Part shown: one piece after another, positions 36,021 to 45,378 of the stretch
Position numbering within the stretch: the first letter of the stretch is position 1
Layout: each line of letters opens with the position of its first letter
Source of the DNA: Micromonospora peucetia
GTDB taxonomy: Bacteria > Actinomycetota > Actinomycetes > Mycobacteriales > Micromonosporaceae
Length of the DNA stretch: 64,000 bases
Assembly (NCBI RefSeq): GCF_900091625.1
Contig: NZ_FMIC01000002.1
Span: forward strand, 248,001 to 312,000
Reading direction: 5' to 3'
Program-made: the position numbers and the translations under genes
The notes under the pieces: model-generated
Told to the model about the DNA's origin: nothing
Seen by the model: only the letters and a program-made list of their open reading frames with translations
Database searches by the model: none

Positions 36021-37889
36021 TCAGTAGCGGTCGCCCCGGTAGCCCCGGCCGCCATCGGGCACGTGACCATGGCCGCGACCGTCCTCGGGGCCATATCGGC
36101 GACCACCTTCCGGGCCGTAGCCGCGGCCACCCTCCGGGCCGTAGCCGCGACCACCCTCGGGGCCGTCGTCGCGACGGCGGACCGGCCGCTGGCCCCGGGG
36201 ATCCGGCTCGCCGCCCCGACGCGGCGGCTCTGCCCGGCCACCGCCGTAGCCGCCGCCGTCCGACTGGCCCTCACCGCCGTAGGCACCGCCGGGATACCCG
36301 CCACCATGACGGCCGCCACCGCCGCCATCGTGACGGCCACCCACACCGCCACCCTGGCGACCGCCGCCACCGCCGCCGTGACGGCCACCCACACCGCCGC
36401 CCTGACGGCCGCCGGCACCCTGACGGCCACCACCGCCGCCGCCGGGTGGTGGCCCACCAAAGCCGGGCGGGCCACCGACGGGCGGGCGAGCGCCGCCGTA
36501 GACACCGGCACCGCCGCTGCCAGCGGCCGGACGGGCGCCTCCGTAGACGCCACCGCCGGCCGGGCGGACTCCGCCGTGGCCCCCGCCACCGGTGGGCGCG
36601 ACACCGCCGCGCCCACCACCGGCCGGGCCGCCGTAGACACCGCCGGCCGGCGCACCGCCGTAGACACCGCCCCGTCCCCGGTCGCCAGGCGGCAGGAAGC
36701 CGTCGTCCGCCGACCCACGCCGGTCGTCGGCGACGACGCCGTCGCGGTCAGGATCGTCGTCGCGGGTGGGCGCCGGCTTGCGCCGGGCCCGCAGGATGCC
36801 GAAGACGCCGGCCGCCACCATCAGCGCGCCGACCACCCCCACGGCCGCGATCAGGTACGTGATGTCGCTCAGGCTCAGGCCGTCGATCCAGGACTGGCCT
36901 TCCTTCTTCGGCGCGTCCGCCCCGCCGGCCACCGGCTTCGCGCCCTCCGTGGAGGGCGTGTAGCCGAGGATGTCAATGGGGGTGTCCTCGTCGAGCTGGC
37001 CGCCGTCGGAGACGGTGAGGAAGGTCTTGCCGTCGGGGCTGTAGGTGATCGCCTCACCGAACGGGTCGGCGAGCGCCGTCACCCGGGGCTTGCCGCTGGT
37101 CAGGGCCGCCACGACGTTCCCGCCGGTCACGTCGTACTCGAAGGCGTCGGCGTAGGTGCGCAGCACCACCCGGGAGCCGTCGGGGGACCGGGCCGCACCG
37201 GTGATCGCCACGCGCCCCGGAGCGCCGAGCCGGTTGTCCGTGTCGGTCGCCGGCAGGGCGATCTCGCCGACCTGCTTCATCGGCACCGCCGGGGTGTCCC
37301 CGCTCTTCAGGGGCCCGGTAGGGCTGAAGATCTGGGCCTTGCCGGACATCACCTTGGTGATGATCAACGGGTTGCCGTCGTCGCCGATCAGCAGCGCCTC
37401 GGCGTCGTGCGGCTTGCCCTCGGGGTAGCCGAGGCGGTGCAGCACCGGCCGCTTGGACCCGTTGACCGGCATGCTCCACAGCGCCACCCGCTCGCGGCGC
37501 TCGCGGCTGGTGACGTTGTCGCCGGTGTCGGCGATCCAGAGCGTCGTGCCGTCCGGGGAGAGCGCCAGGTCCTCCGTGTCGAACGGTCCCTGTCCCGAGT
37601 AGCGGACCGGCTCCTTCGCGATTCCACACTTGGCGTCGAGGAAGAAGACCCGCTTGCGGCTCTCCACGTCGGTGCCGTCGTTGATCACGATGTAGCCGCT
37701 CTTGGTGGCCACCAGGCCGGACAGCTCCCGCAGCCGCTCGTCGGTGACCGTGCACCGCTTCTTGCCCGGGGCGGCTGCGAGCGGGGACGAAGCCGAGGCG
37801 GGCGCCGCCGCCAGGGCGACCCCGGTACACGCCACGGTCGCCCCCAGCAAGCCGAGGACGACCGTGACCGAAGAAACAGCGCGGCGCAT
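36021..37889 (-). CDS. Secreted beta-propeller-like domain with TM anchor and Gly/Arg/Tyr-rich tail
   Basis: A 622-residue protein. A signal peptide (to about residue 34) leads to a ~270-residue extracellular domain with propeller-like blades (FDTEDLALSPDGTTLWIADTGDN, GEAITYSPDGKTFLTVSDGG), probably a metal- or ligand-binding propeller. One TM helix follows (ITYLIAAVGVVGALMVAAGVFGIL), with a basic RARRKP stop-transfer signal. The last ~230 residues should be cytosolic and disordered. They are rich in Gly/Arg with repeated GVYGGA units, (V)GGRHGGG / GGRQGGG units and three GYGPEGGR units. Function unknown; tandem with hflX, whose stop lies 51 bp upstream of this start. Confidence 0.75.
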   Translation of the reverse strand: MRRAVSSVTVVLGLLGATVACTGVALAAAPASASSPLAAAPGKKRCTVTDERLRELSGLVATKSGYIVINDGTDVESRKRVFFLDAKCGIAKEPVRYSGQGPFDTEDLALSPDGTTLWIADTGDNVTSRERRERVALWSMPVNGSKRPVLHRLGYPEGKPHDAEALLIGDDGNPLIITKVMSGKAQIFSPTGPLKSGDTPAVPMKQVGEIALPATDTDNRLGAPGRVAITGAARSPDGSRVVLRTYADAFEYDVTGGNVVAALTSGKPRVTALADPFGEAITYSPDGKTFLTVSDGGQLDEDTPIDILGYTPSTEGAKPVAGGADAPKKEGQSWIDGLSLSDITYLIAAVGVVGALMVAAGVFGILRARRKPAPTRDDDPDRDGVVADDRRGSADDGFLPPGDRGRGGVYGGAPAGGVYGGPAGGGRGGVAPTGGGGHGGVRPAGGGVYGGARPAAGSGGAGVYGGARPPVGGPPGFGGPPPGGGGGGRQGAGGRQGGGVGGRHGGGGGGRQGGGVGGRHDGGGGGRHGGGYPGGAYGGEGQSDGGGYGGGRAEPPRRGGEPDPRGQRPVRRRDDGPEGGRGYGPEGGRGYGPEGGRRYGPEDGRGHGHVPDGGRGYRGDRY

Positions 37890-37940
37890 TGAATCAGTGT
37901 CGCATGCCGGACGTTTCCGCCGGGTGACGCAGGGAGGCCG

Positions 37941-39398
37941 TCATCGCGCGCCCGCGACCGGCTGGCCTTCCTCCGATCGGAACGGCGCCAGCTCGGCGGC
38001 GAGCGCCTCGCCGACCCGGACGTGCACCAGGGTGCCTTCCGGCAGGTGGGAGGTGCTCAGCACCTCGCCCTGACGGTGCACCCGGGCCACCAGGTCACCC
38101 CGGTCGTACGGCAGCACCGCGCGGATTTCCACCGCCGGGCGGGGCAACCGCGCCTCGACCACCTCGCGCAGCCCGTCGATCCCGCGACCCGTGTGCGCGG
38201 AGACGAAGACCGCGTCCGGCCAGAGCCGCTTGAGCCGCAGCAGCGTCTCCTCGTCGGCCGCGTCGGTCTTGTTGACCACCAGCAGCTCGGGGAGCCGGTC
38301 GGCGCCCACCTCCGCGAGCACCTCGTGGACCGCCCGGACCTGCTCCTCCGGATCCGGGTGGGTGCCGTCGACGACGTGCACCACCAGGTCGGCCTCGGCG
38401 ACCTCCTCCAGGGTCGAGCGGAACGCCTCGACGATCTGGTGCGGCAGGTGCCGGACGAACCCGACCGTGTCGGAGAGGGTGTAGAGCCGCCCGTCGGCCG
38501 TGGTGGCCTTGCGGGTGGTCGGGTCGAGGGTGGCGAAGAGCGCGTTCTCCACCAGCACGCCCGCCCCGGTCAGCCGGTTGAGCAGGCTCGACTTGCCGGC
38601 GTTGGTGTAGCCGGCGATGGCCACGGCCGGCACGGCGTTGCGGGAACGCCGGGCGCGCTTGGTCTGGCGTACCGTCCGCATGCCCTTGATCTCCCGGCGC
38701 AGTCGGGAGATGCGGTGACGGATCCGGCGCCGGTCGGTCTCCAGCTTCGTCTCACCGGGGCCGCGCAGACCCACGCCACCGCCGGCGCCGCCGCCACGAC
38801 CGCTACCACCGGACTGCCGGGACAGGCTCTCACCCCAACCGCGCAGGCGCGGCAGCAGGTATTCGAGCTGGGCGAGCTCGACCTGCGCCTTGCCCTCCTT
38901 GCTCTTGGCGTGCTGGGCGAAGATGTCGAGGATCAGCGCGGTGCGGTCGACCACCTTGACCTTGGTGCGCTGCTCCAGGTTGCGCAGCTGGGACGGCGAC
39001 AGCTCGCCGTCGCAGATCACCGTGTCGGCGCCGCTGGAGAGCACGACCGCGCCGAGGTCGTCGACCTTGCCCCGACCGATGTAGGTGGCCGGGTCGGGGC
39101 GGCTGCGCCGCTGGATGAGCCCCTCGAGCACCTCCGAACCGGCGGTCTCCGCCAGCGCGGCCAGCTCGGTGAGGGAGTTCTCGGCGTCGTTCTGCGTGCC
39201 CTCGGTCCAGACGCCGACGAGGACCACGCGCTCCAGGCGCAGTTGGCGGTACTCGACCTCGGTGACGTCCGCGAGCTCGGTGGAGAGGCCGGGGACCCGC
39301 CGCAGCGCCTGCCGCTCCGACAGCTCGAACTCACCGGTGGTCGTGGTGGCGTCGAGCTCGTCGTCCTCGTAGGGAAGAAGGGTCTCCTGGTTGTGCAA
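37941..39398 (-). CDS. hflX: GTPase HflX
   Basis: A 485-residue ribosome-associated GTPase that rescues or splits stalled ribosomes. The N-terminal HflX domain contains TYIGRGKVDDL and VICDGELSPSQLRNLEQ. A Gly-rich loop (SGGSGRGGGAGGGVGLRGPGETKLE) precedes a helical region. The G domain has G1 GYTNAGKSSLLN, the G3 region DTVGFVRHLP and G4 NKTD. A C-terminal extension follows. The TTG at 39398 is accepted as start because AGGAGA lies about 6 nt upstream and no ATG/GTG is as well placed. Divergent from the malic enzyme gene. Confidence 0.94.
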   Translation of the reverse strand: MHNQETLLPYEDDELDATTTTGEFELSERQALRRVPGLSTELADVTEVEYRQLRLERVVLVGVWTEGTQNDAENSLTELAALAETAGSEVLEGLIQRRSRPDPATYIGRGKVDDLGAVVLSSGADTVICDGELSPSQLRNLEQRTKVKVVDRTALILDIFAQHAKSKEGKAQVELAQLEYLLPRLRGWGESLSRQSGGSGRGGGAGGGVGLRGPGETKLETDRRRIRHRISRLRREIKGMRTVRQTKRARRSRNAVPAVAIAGYTNAGKSSLLNRLTGAGVLVENALFATLDPTTRKATTADGRLYTLSDTVGFVRHLPHQIVEAFRSTLEEVAEADLVVHVVDGTHPDPEEQVRAVHEVLAEVGADRLPELLVVNKTDAADEETLLRLKRLWPDAVFVSAHTGRGIDGLREVVEARLPRPAVEIRAVLPYDRGDLVARVHRQGEVLSTSHLPEGTLVHVRVGEALAAELAPFRSEEGQPVAGAR

Positions 39399-39573
39399 GC
39401 CGGTCTCCTGTCCGTTCTGTCACGTACCGAGCAATCCTGACATGTGTCAACGCGGAACGCACCCGCTATATGCCCACCGCGATAAGCCACAAAAGTGGGG
39501 GCGGCTGCCTGACGGGACGGCCGGGGCGAGTAGAAATGCGGGGCGAGCCGTTCAGCGTCGACGGAGGGATCCC

Positions 39574-41040
39574 GTGGCCATCACCCGACTTCCAAGTGCC
39601 GGATTCTCGATCACGATCCGGATCGCCGTACCGGCGGACGCATCCTCGATCGGCCGGCTGACCACCTCCGTCGGTGAGGCCGGGGCGATCGTCACCGCGC
39701 TCGACGTGGTGGACTCCGACCCCACCCACGTGCTCGTCGACCTGACCTGCGACACCGCCGACGCCAGCCACGCCGACCAGGTGGTCGACGCGTTGACGGC
39801 GCTGGACGGCGTGGACGTACGCAAGGTCTCCGACCGGACCTTCCTCCTGCACCTCGGCGGCAAGATCGAGGTCAGCTCGAAGGTGGCGCTGCGCAACCGT
39901 GACGAGCTGTCCCGGGCGTACACCCCGGGGGTGGCCCGGGTCTGCATGGCCATCGCGGAGAACCCGGCCGATGCCCGCCGGCTGACCATAAAGCGCAACA
40001 CCGTCGCCGTGGTCAGCGACGGCTCCGCCGTGCTGGGCCTGGGCAACCTCGGGCCGGCGGCGTCGCTGCCGGTGATGGAGGGCAAGGCGGCGCTGTTCAA
40101 GCGCTTCGGTGGCGTGGACGCCTGGCCGGTGGTGCTCGACACCCAGGACACCGACGAGATCGTGCAGATCGTCAAGGCGATCGCCCCGGCGTACGGCGGG
40201 ATCAACCTGGAGGACATCGCCGCGCCGCGGTGCTTCGAGATCGAGGCGCGGCTGCGCGAGGCGCTGGACATCCCGGTCTTCCACGACGACCAGCACGGCA
40301 CCGCGATCTGCGTGCTGGCCGCGCTGACCAACGCGCTGCGGGTCGTGGGCAAGCAGCTCGCGGACGTCCGGGTCGTGGTCTCCGGCGCGGGCGCGGCCGG
40401 CACGGCGATCATGAAGCTGCTGCTGCGCCAGGGCGTCGGCGACATCATCGCGTACGACCGGCAGGGCGCCCTGCACCGTGGGATGACCGGGCTCAACGCG
40501 GCCTGGCAGTGGCTGGCCGAGCACACCAACAAGGAGAACTACTCCGGTGACCTGGCCGGGGCGGTACGCGGCGCGGACGTCTTCATCGGGGTGAGCGCGC
40601 CGAACCTGCTCACCGGCGACGACATCGCCGCGATGGCCAAGGACTCGATCGTCTTCGCGCTCGCCAACCCGGACCCGGAGGTCGACCCGCGGGAGGCGCG
40701 CAAGTACGCCGCCGTGGTCGCCACCGGCCGTTCCGACCAGCCGAACCAGATCAACAACGTGCTCGCCTTCCCGGGCGTCTTCCGGGGCATGCTGGACGCG
40801 CACGCCGAGGAGTTCACCGAGGAGATGGCGATCGCGGCGGCCCGGGCCATCGCGGACGTGGTCGGCGAGGACAAGATCAACCCGACGGTGATCGTGCCCA
40901 GCGTCTTCGACTCCCGGGTCGCCCCGGCGGTCGCCGCGGCGGTCCGCGCCGCCGCCCAGAACCCGGCCCCGCCCCCCGCCGCCGACCCCGGCCCCGCCGA
41001 CCTCCCCGAACTAGCCGCCGAAGCCTCCGCCACCCCCTAA
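39574..41040 (+). CDS. NAD(P)-dependent malic enzyme with N-terminal ACT domain
   Basis: A 488-residue malic enzyme (malate to pyruvate plus CO2 with NAD(P)H). Residues ~1-85 are an ACT-like regulatory domain (FSITIRIAVPADASSIGRLTTSV). The catalytic part includes SRAYTPGVARVC, VSDGSAVLGLGNLGP, EDIAAPRCFEIE and FHDDQHGTAI for metal and malate. The Rossmann loop VSGAGAAGTAI and the late motif ALANPDPEVDP complete it. Amino-acid or metabolite control through ACT is likely. The GTG start follows GGAGGGAT. The C-terminus ends in a Pro/Ala-rich tail. Hairpin copy 3 follows 112 bp on. Confidence 0.9.
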   Translation: MAITRLPSAGFSITIRIAVPADASSIGRLTTSVGEAGAIVTALDVVDSDPTHVLVDLTCDTADASHADQVVDALTALDGVDVRKVSDRTFLLHLGGKIEVSSKVALRNRDELSRAYTPGVARVCMAIAENPADARRLTIKRNTVAVVSDGSAVLGLGNLGPAASLPVMEGKAALFKRFGGVDAWPVVLDTQDTDEIVQIVKAIAPAYGGINLEDIAAPRCFEIEARLREALDIPVFHDDQHGTAICVLAALTNALRVVGKQLADVRVVVSGAGAAGTAIMKLLLRQGVGDIIAYDRQGALHRGMTGLNAAWQWLAEHTNKENYSGDLAGAVRGADVFIGVSAPNLLTGDDIAAMAKDSIVFALANPDPEVDPREARKYAAVVATGRSDQPNQINNVLAFPGVFRGMLDAHAEEFTEEMAIAAARAIADVVGEDKINPTVIVPSVFDSRVAPAVAAAVRAAAQNPAPPPAADPGPADLPELAAEASATP

Positions 41041-41152
41041 CCCCCGCCCTCCCCACCCCCGCCCTCTCCCCCGCCCTCTCACCCCCGCAGCGCACCCTCC
41101 TCCGCCCTCCCCTCCGCCCCGCACCCCGGCCGGGCGGGACGGTCGCGCTCGT

Positions 41153-41221
41153 CGATCTCGCACTTTCTGCCCCAGCATTCCGGACGAAGCCGACAATTCG
41201 TGGGCCAAAAGTGCAAGATCG
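41153..41221 (+). repeat. 69-bp dispersed hairpin element, copy 3
   Basis: CGATCTCGCACTTT (41153-41166) pairs with AAAGTGCAAGATCG (41208-41221), with a single C/A mismatch. TGCCCC and GTGGGCC give the inner helix, and ACGAA/TTCGT an apical stem. The last 25 bp are identical to copy 4. It lies between convergent malic enzyme and dapF, in a strongly skewed setting: long C-rich runs on the left (41041-41150) and G-rich runs on the right (41222-41320). Confidence 0.85.
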
Positions 41222-41283
41222 GCGCGCGGAGGTGGGGTAGGGCCGCGAGGGCGCGGGGGTGGGGTGGGGTTTGGGCGGGTGGG

Positions 41284-42135
41284 CTAGGCGGGGGTGGTGA
41301 GGGGGGTGGGGTCCAGGGTGCCGGTGGCGACCAGGATCGCGGGGCCGGCCAGCCAGCAGGAGTCCTCGGTGATCGTGACCGAGAGGCGCCCGCCGGGGAC
41401 GTCCACCGCCAACACGCCGGTGTCCCGACCCGCGTCGCGCAGGGCCACAGCGGCCACCGCGCAGGCACCCGTGCCGCAGGAGAGCGTCTCGGCGGAGCCG
41501 CGCTCGTACACCCGCATCTGCACGTGCCCGTCGGTGCCGTCGACCGGCTCGCCCGGAGCGGTGAACTCCACGTTCACCCCAGCCGGAAAGATCACCGGGT
41601 CGACGTCGGGGGCCCGCGTCAGGTCGAGCGCGGTCAACTCCAGCCCGGTCGGCAGCGCGCAGACCAGGTGCGGGTTGCCCACGTCGACCGCCGTGCCGGG
41701 CAGGGTCAGGCTGCCGAGGGTGGCGGTCGACGTGTCGTACAGCCGGGGGCGGCGCATCTCGACGGCGATGGCGTCAGCCGTGACCAGCGCGCGCACGACG
41801 CCGGCCCGGGTGGCCACCGGCAGCGCCTCCCCGGCCGGCTCGGCCAACCCGGTGGCGACCAGGTAGCGGACGAAGACCCGGGCGCCGTTTCCGCACATCT
41901 CCGCGAACGACCCGTCGGCGTTCCAGTAGTCCATGAACCACTCGGCCTCGCCGGCCAGGTCGGCGCCCACCGGATGCTTCGCCGCCCGGACCACCCGCAG
42001 CACGCCGTCACCGCCGATCCCGCGTCGTCGGTCGCAGAGGGCCGCGACCACCCCCGGTGTCAGGTCGAGCCGGTTGTCCGGATCGGGCAGGATGACGAAG
42101 TCGTTACCGGTGCCGTGGCCCTTGGTGAACTGCAC
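41284..42135 (-). CDS. dapF: Diaminopimelate epimerase
   Basis: A 283-residue PLP-independent epimerase converting LL- to meso-diaminopimelate for lysine and peptidoglycan. The two catalytic cysteines are in MCGNGARVF and SCGTGACA. N-terminal FTKGHGTGNDFVILPD and GGDGVLRV are also typical. The GTG start at 42135 gives the conserved MQFTKGHG. The gene follows miaA by 7 bp and is probably cotranscribed with the LigB-like gene and miaA. Confidence 0.95.
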   Translation of the reverse strand: MQFTKGHGTGNDFVILPDPDNRLDLTPGVVAALCDRRRGIGGDGVLRVVRAAKHPVGADLAGEAEWFMDYWNADGSFAEMCGNGARVFVRYLVATGLAEPAGEALPVATRAGVVRALVTADAIAVEMRRPRLYDTSTATLGSLTLPGTAVDVGNPHLVCALPTGLELTALDLTRAPDVDPVIFPAGVNVEFTAPGEPVDGTDGHVQMRVYERGSAETLSCGTGACAVAAVALRDAGRDTGVLAVDVPGGRLSVTITEDSCWLAGPAILVATGTLDPTPLTTPA

Positions 42136-42142
42136 GCCCCCA

Positions 42143-43069
42143 TCATCGCGCAGCGGCGGGCAGCAGGCGCAGGGCGGCCGGGATCAGGTCCGGCGCGGAC
42201 GAGTCCAGCCAGTGGATCCGCGGGTCGCGGCGGAACCAGGACCGCTGCCGCCGGACGAAACGCCGGGTGGCCCGGACGGTCTCGTCGTGCGCCCCGGCCT
42301 CGGTCAGTTCCCCGGCGAGCAGGCGCAGCACCTGCTGGTAGCCGAGCGCACGGCTGGCCGTACGACCCTCGGGCAGCCCGCGCCCGACCAGGTCCCGCGT
42401 CTCGGCGACCAGGCCGTCGGCCCACATCCGGTCCACCCGCAGGGCGATCCGCCCGTCCAGCAGCGCGGTGTCCAGGTCCACCCCGAGCTGCACGCAGGGG
42501 TAGTACGGGGTCGGGTCGGGCAGCGAGGCGGTGAACGGCTCCCCGGTCAGCTCGATGACCTCCAGGGCGCGGACGATCCGCCGGCCGTTGCCGGGCAGGA
42601 TCCCCGCCGCGGCGGCCGGGTCGGCCTCGCGCAGTCGGGCGTACAGGGGGGCGGGGCCGACCTCGGTCAACTCCCGTTCCAGCCGCTCACGCACCGCCGG
42701 GTCGGTGCCGGGGAACTCGAAGTGTTCCAGCACCGCCCGCACGTAGAGACCGGAGCCGCCGACCAGCAGCGGCACCCGGCCCCGGGCCAGGATGTCGTCG
42801 ACGGCCGCGCGGGCCAGCCGCTGGTATTCCGCGACGCTCGCCGGCTCGGTGACGTCCCAGATGTCCAGCAGGTGGTGCGGCACCCCCTCGCGCTCGGCGG
42901 GGGTGAGCTTGGCGGTGCCGATGTCCATGCCCCGGTAGAGCTGCATCGAGTCGGCGTTGACCACCTCACCGTCGAGGGCGTGCGCAAGGGCGATGCTCAG
43001 CGCGGACTTGCCGGCCGCCGTCGGCCCGACCACGGCGACGACCGTCCCGACCGGTGGGCGGCCCGTCAC
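42143..43069 (-). CDS. miaA: tRNA dimethylallyltransferase
   Basis: A 308-residue enzyme that isopentenylates A37 of tRNAs reading UNN codons. The P-loop GPTAAGKSALSIALA is followed by VVNADSMQLYRGMDIGTAK, GVPHHLLDIWDVTE and LVGGSGLYVRAVL. The tRNA-contacting region contains RALGYQQVL and a C-terminal RQRSWFRRDPRIHW. It works ahead of MiaB, encoded 2.3 kb away on the same strand. Its GTG overlaps the LigB-like gene's stop (GTGA). Confidence 0.95.
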   Translation of the reverse strand: MTGRPPVGTVVAVVGPTAAGKSALSIALAHALDGEVVNADSMQLYRGMDIGTAKLTPAEREGVPHHLLDIWDVTEPASVAEYQRLARAAVDDILARGRVPLLVGGSGLYVRAVLEHFEFPGTDPAVRERLERELTEVGPAPLYARLREADPAAAAGILPGNGRRIVRALEVIELTGEPFTASLPDPTPYYPCVQLGVDLDTALLDGRIALRVDRMWADGLVAETRDLVGRGLPEGRTASRALGYQQVLRLLAGELTEAGAHDETVRATRRFVRRQRSWFRRDPRIHWLDSSAPDLIPAALRLLPAAAR

Positions 43070-43785
43070 GCCGGCGTCCAGGACGACACGAAGTAGGCGA
43101 CGCCGTAGGGCGCCGAGTGGTGGCGCAGCTCGCCGCGCCAGTCGCCGCCCGTCGCGCGGACCGCGCCGGCCAGCACCTGCCAGGGCGCGCGGCCGGCGGC
43201 CTTCAGCTGCGCCGACAGGGACGGGTCCAGGTCGAGCAGGGCCTCGGCGTCCGCGTCGGCCAGGGCGCGGGCTACCCCGTCGTCGTACGCCCCGGCGCGC
43301 GGGTCGTCGTAGCCGGGCGACTTCGGGCCGCGGCAGGCCGACCCGTCCGCCGTCACCAGCAGGGCGGTACGCGGTTCCGACTGCGCGCCGAGCGCCGCGC
43401 CCAACTCGGCGCACTGTGCCGGGGACGCGTCGGCCGCGACGGACCGGGCCAGCCGGGGCAGTTCGGTGCGGGAGCGGCCGACCAGCCACGCGCCGACGGT
43501 CAGGCTCAGCGGCAGCCGCTCGCCCCCGGCGCAGTTCACCTTCCAGAGCCGCACGTACCGGTCGAGGCCGTACTGCCGCAGCGAGCCGTAGTCGGCCGAG
43601 TTGAAGCGGGCGGTCTCCGGCCCGCCGCCGACCAGGACGATCACCTCGGGCTCGGCGGCGAGCAGCCCGGCGACGGCGGCGTCGCAGGCGACGCGGAGCT
43701 CGTCCAGCTCGGGTGCGGCGGCACCGGCCAGCTCGGGGACGATAAGCGGCGGGTGGGGGCAGACGGCGGCGGCGACCAGGGGCAC
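43066..43785 (-). CDS. Class III extradiol dioxygenase (LigB)-fold protein
   Basis: A 239-residue LigB-superfamily protein. It starts PLVAAAVCPHPPLIVPEL, where the CPHPPL His would be an iron ligand, and ends HHSAPYGVAYFVSSW. VIVLVGGGPETARF and ALLVTADGSACRGPKSPGY are further conserved segments. The position between DUF349 and miaA is conserved in related actinomycetes as far as I know, which suggests a housekeeping role rather than aromatic degradation. Substrate unknown. Confidence 0.8.
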   Translation of the reverse strand: MPLVAAAVCPHPPLIVPELAGAAAPELDELRVACDAAVAGLLAAEPEVIVLVGGGPETARFNSADYGSLRQYGLDRYVRLWKVNCAGGERLPLSLTVGAWLVGRSRTELPRLARSVAADASPAQCAELGAALGAQSEPRTALLVTADGSACRGPKSPGYDDPRAGAYDDGVARALADADAEALLDLDPSLSAQLKAAGRAPWQVLAGAVRATGGDWRGELRHHSAPYGVAYFVSSWTPA

Positions 43786-44065
43786 CCGGCAACGGTATCG
43801 GCCCGACCGCGCCCGGCGCCCCGCACCCGGCCCGGGCGTTCCTGGCCCGGGTTCCCGGCCGATCGGTTCGTACGGCGTACGCCAGATTCCGACACTCCTC
43901 TCAGGGAGCCTGTCCGCAGGCGGTAGGACACCGTATGGTCACGGTCGGCGATAGGCGCTCGACGGGAACGGGGTCGCACCTGTGACAATGCCTGGGGAAA
44001 CTTTGCTGCGCCGTGGCGGCGATCGCGGGACTGCTCCCCGACGCCGGGAGAACGAGGATGGGCAC

Positions 44066-45274
44066 ATGAGCGACTGGACTGCCTTCGGACGGGTGGACGC
44101 GGACGGCACCGTGTACGTCAAGACCACCGACGGTGAGCGGGTGGTCGGATCGTGGCAGGCGGGAGCGCCCGAGGAGGGACTGGCGCACTTCGCCCGCCGC
44201 TTCGACGACCTGGTGACGGAGGTCAACCTGACGGAAGCCCGGCTCAAGTCGGGCGCCGCCGACGCCGGCCACTCACTGACCACGATCCGGCGGATCCGTG
44301 CCTCGCTCGCCGAGGCGCACGTCGTCGGCGACATCGACGCGCTGGCGGCGCGGCTGGACCGGCTCGCCACGGTCGCCGAGGAGAAGGCCGGCGAAGCCAA
44401 GGCCGCCCGGGACGCGGCCCGAGTCGAGGCGCTCGCCCGCAAGCAGGCCCTGGTGGAGGAGGCGGAGAAGCTGGCCGCCGAGTCGACCGGCTGGAAGACC
44501 GCCGGGGACCGGCTCAAGGAGATCCTCGACGAGTGGAAGGCCATCCGCGGGGTCGACAAGAAGACCGACGGTGAGCTGTGGAAGCGGTTCGCCGCCGCGC
44601 GGGACGGCTTCACCCGCCGCCGGGGTGCCCACTTCGCCTCCCTCGACTCGCAGCGCAAGCAGGCGCAGACGGTCAAGGAGGAGTTGGTCGCCGAGGCCGA
44701 GAAGATCAAGGACTCCACCGAGTGGGCGGCCACCGCCAACCAGCTCAAGGACCTGATGAACCAGTGGAAGGCCGCTCCGCGGGCTTCCAAGGAGGCAGAG
44801 CAGAAGCTCTGGGAGCGGTTCCGGGCCGCGCAGGACGAGTTCTTCACCCGGCGCAGCGAGGTCTTCTCCGCCCGCGACAACGAGCAGCGGGGCAACCTGG
44901 AGCGCAAGCAGGCGCTGCTCGCCGAGGCCGAGGCGCTGGACGTCGACGGCGACCCGAAGGGCGCGCAGGCCAGGCTGCGGGACATCCAGGCGCAGTGGCA
45001 CGAGGCCGGCCGGGTGCCCCGTGAGGCGGCAACCGGGCTGGAGCGCCGGCTGCGCGTCATCGACGAGAAGGTCCGTGAGGTGATGGACTCCGCGTGGCGG
45101 CGTACCACCAAGGAGGACAACCCCCTGCTCGCCCAGATGCGGGTGCAGGTCGCCGAGGCCGAGGAGCGGTTGGCCCGGGCCCAGGCGGCCGGGGACGCCC
45201 GCCGGGTCAAGGAGGCCGAGCAGGCGCTGGCCTCCAAGCGGCAGTTCCTCCAGCTCGCCGAGCAGGCCGGCTGA
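44066..45274 (+). CDS. DUF349 coiled-coil protein
   Basis: A 402-residue, highly charged, mostly helical protein. Residues 1-75 form a small N-terminal domain (WTAFGRVDADGTVYVKTTDGERVVG). Then come at least three DUF349 repeats, each with the pattern W...G.R.K.ILDEWKAIRG, as in TEWAATANQLKDLMNQWKAAP and its neighbours. DUF349 proteins occur near translation and stress genes; no function is fixed. It is divergent from the LigB-like/miaA/dapF unit and followed by a 17-bp terminator. Confidence 0.88.
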   Translation: MSDWTAFGRVDADGTVYVKTTDGERVVGSWQAGAPEEGLAHFARRFDDLVTEVNLTEARLKSGAADAGHSLTTIRRIRASLAEAHVVGDIDALAARLDRLATVAEEKAGEAKAARDAARVEALARKQALVEEAEKLAAESTGWKTAGDRLKEILDEWKAIRGVDKKTDGELWKRFAAARDGFTRRRGAHFASLDSQRKQAQTVKEELVAEAEKIKDSTEWAATANQLKDLMNQWKAAPRASKEAEQKLWERFRAAQDEFFTRRSEVFSARDNEQRGNLERKQALLAEAEALDVDGDPKGAQARLRDIQAQWHEAGRVPREAATGLERRLRVIDEKVREVMDSAWRRTTKEDNPLLAQMRVQVAEAEERLARAQAAGDARRVKEAEQALASKRQFLQLAEQAG

Positions 45275-45286
45275 ACTGAACCACCA

Positions 45287-45323
45287 CGGAAGCCCCCGGT
45301 CCCTGAGGGACCGGGGGCTTCCG
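45287..45323. terminator. Terminator after the DUF349 gene
   Basis: A perfect 17-bp stem (45287-45303 with 45307-45323) with a TGA loop starts 12 bp after the stop. It is followed by CAGTCTT and lies between convergent genes. Confidence 0.82.
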
Positions 45324-45378
45324 TCAGTCTTGGCACACCGACCGGGGGCCGCCACGCGGAGCCCCGGCTGGTGTCGGG

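Noticed and set aside
35892..37892. A 666-codon plus-strand frame opposite the Gly-rich membrane protein
   Set aside because: The minus-strand frame has a signal peptide, propeller motifs and a TM helix. The plus-strand product is Ala/Thr-rich low complexity.
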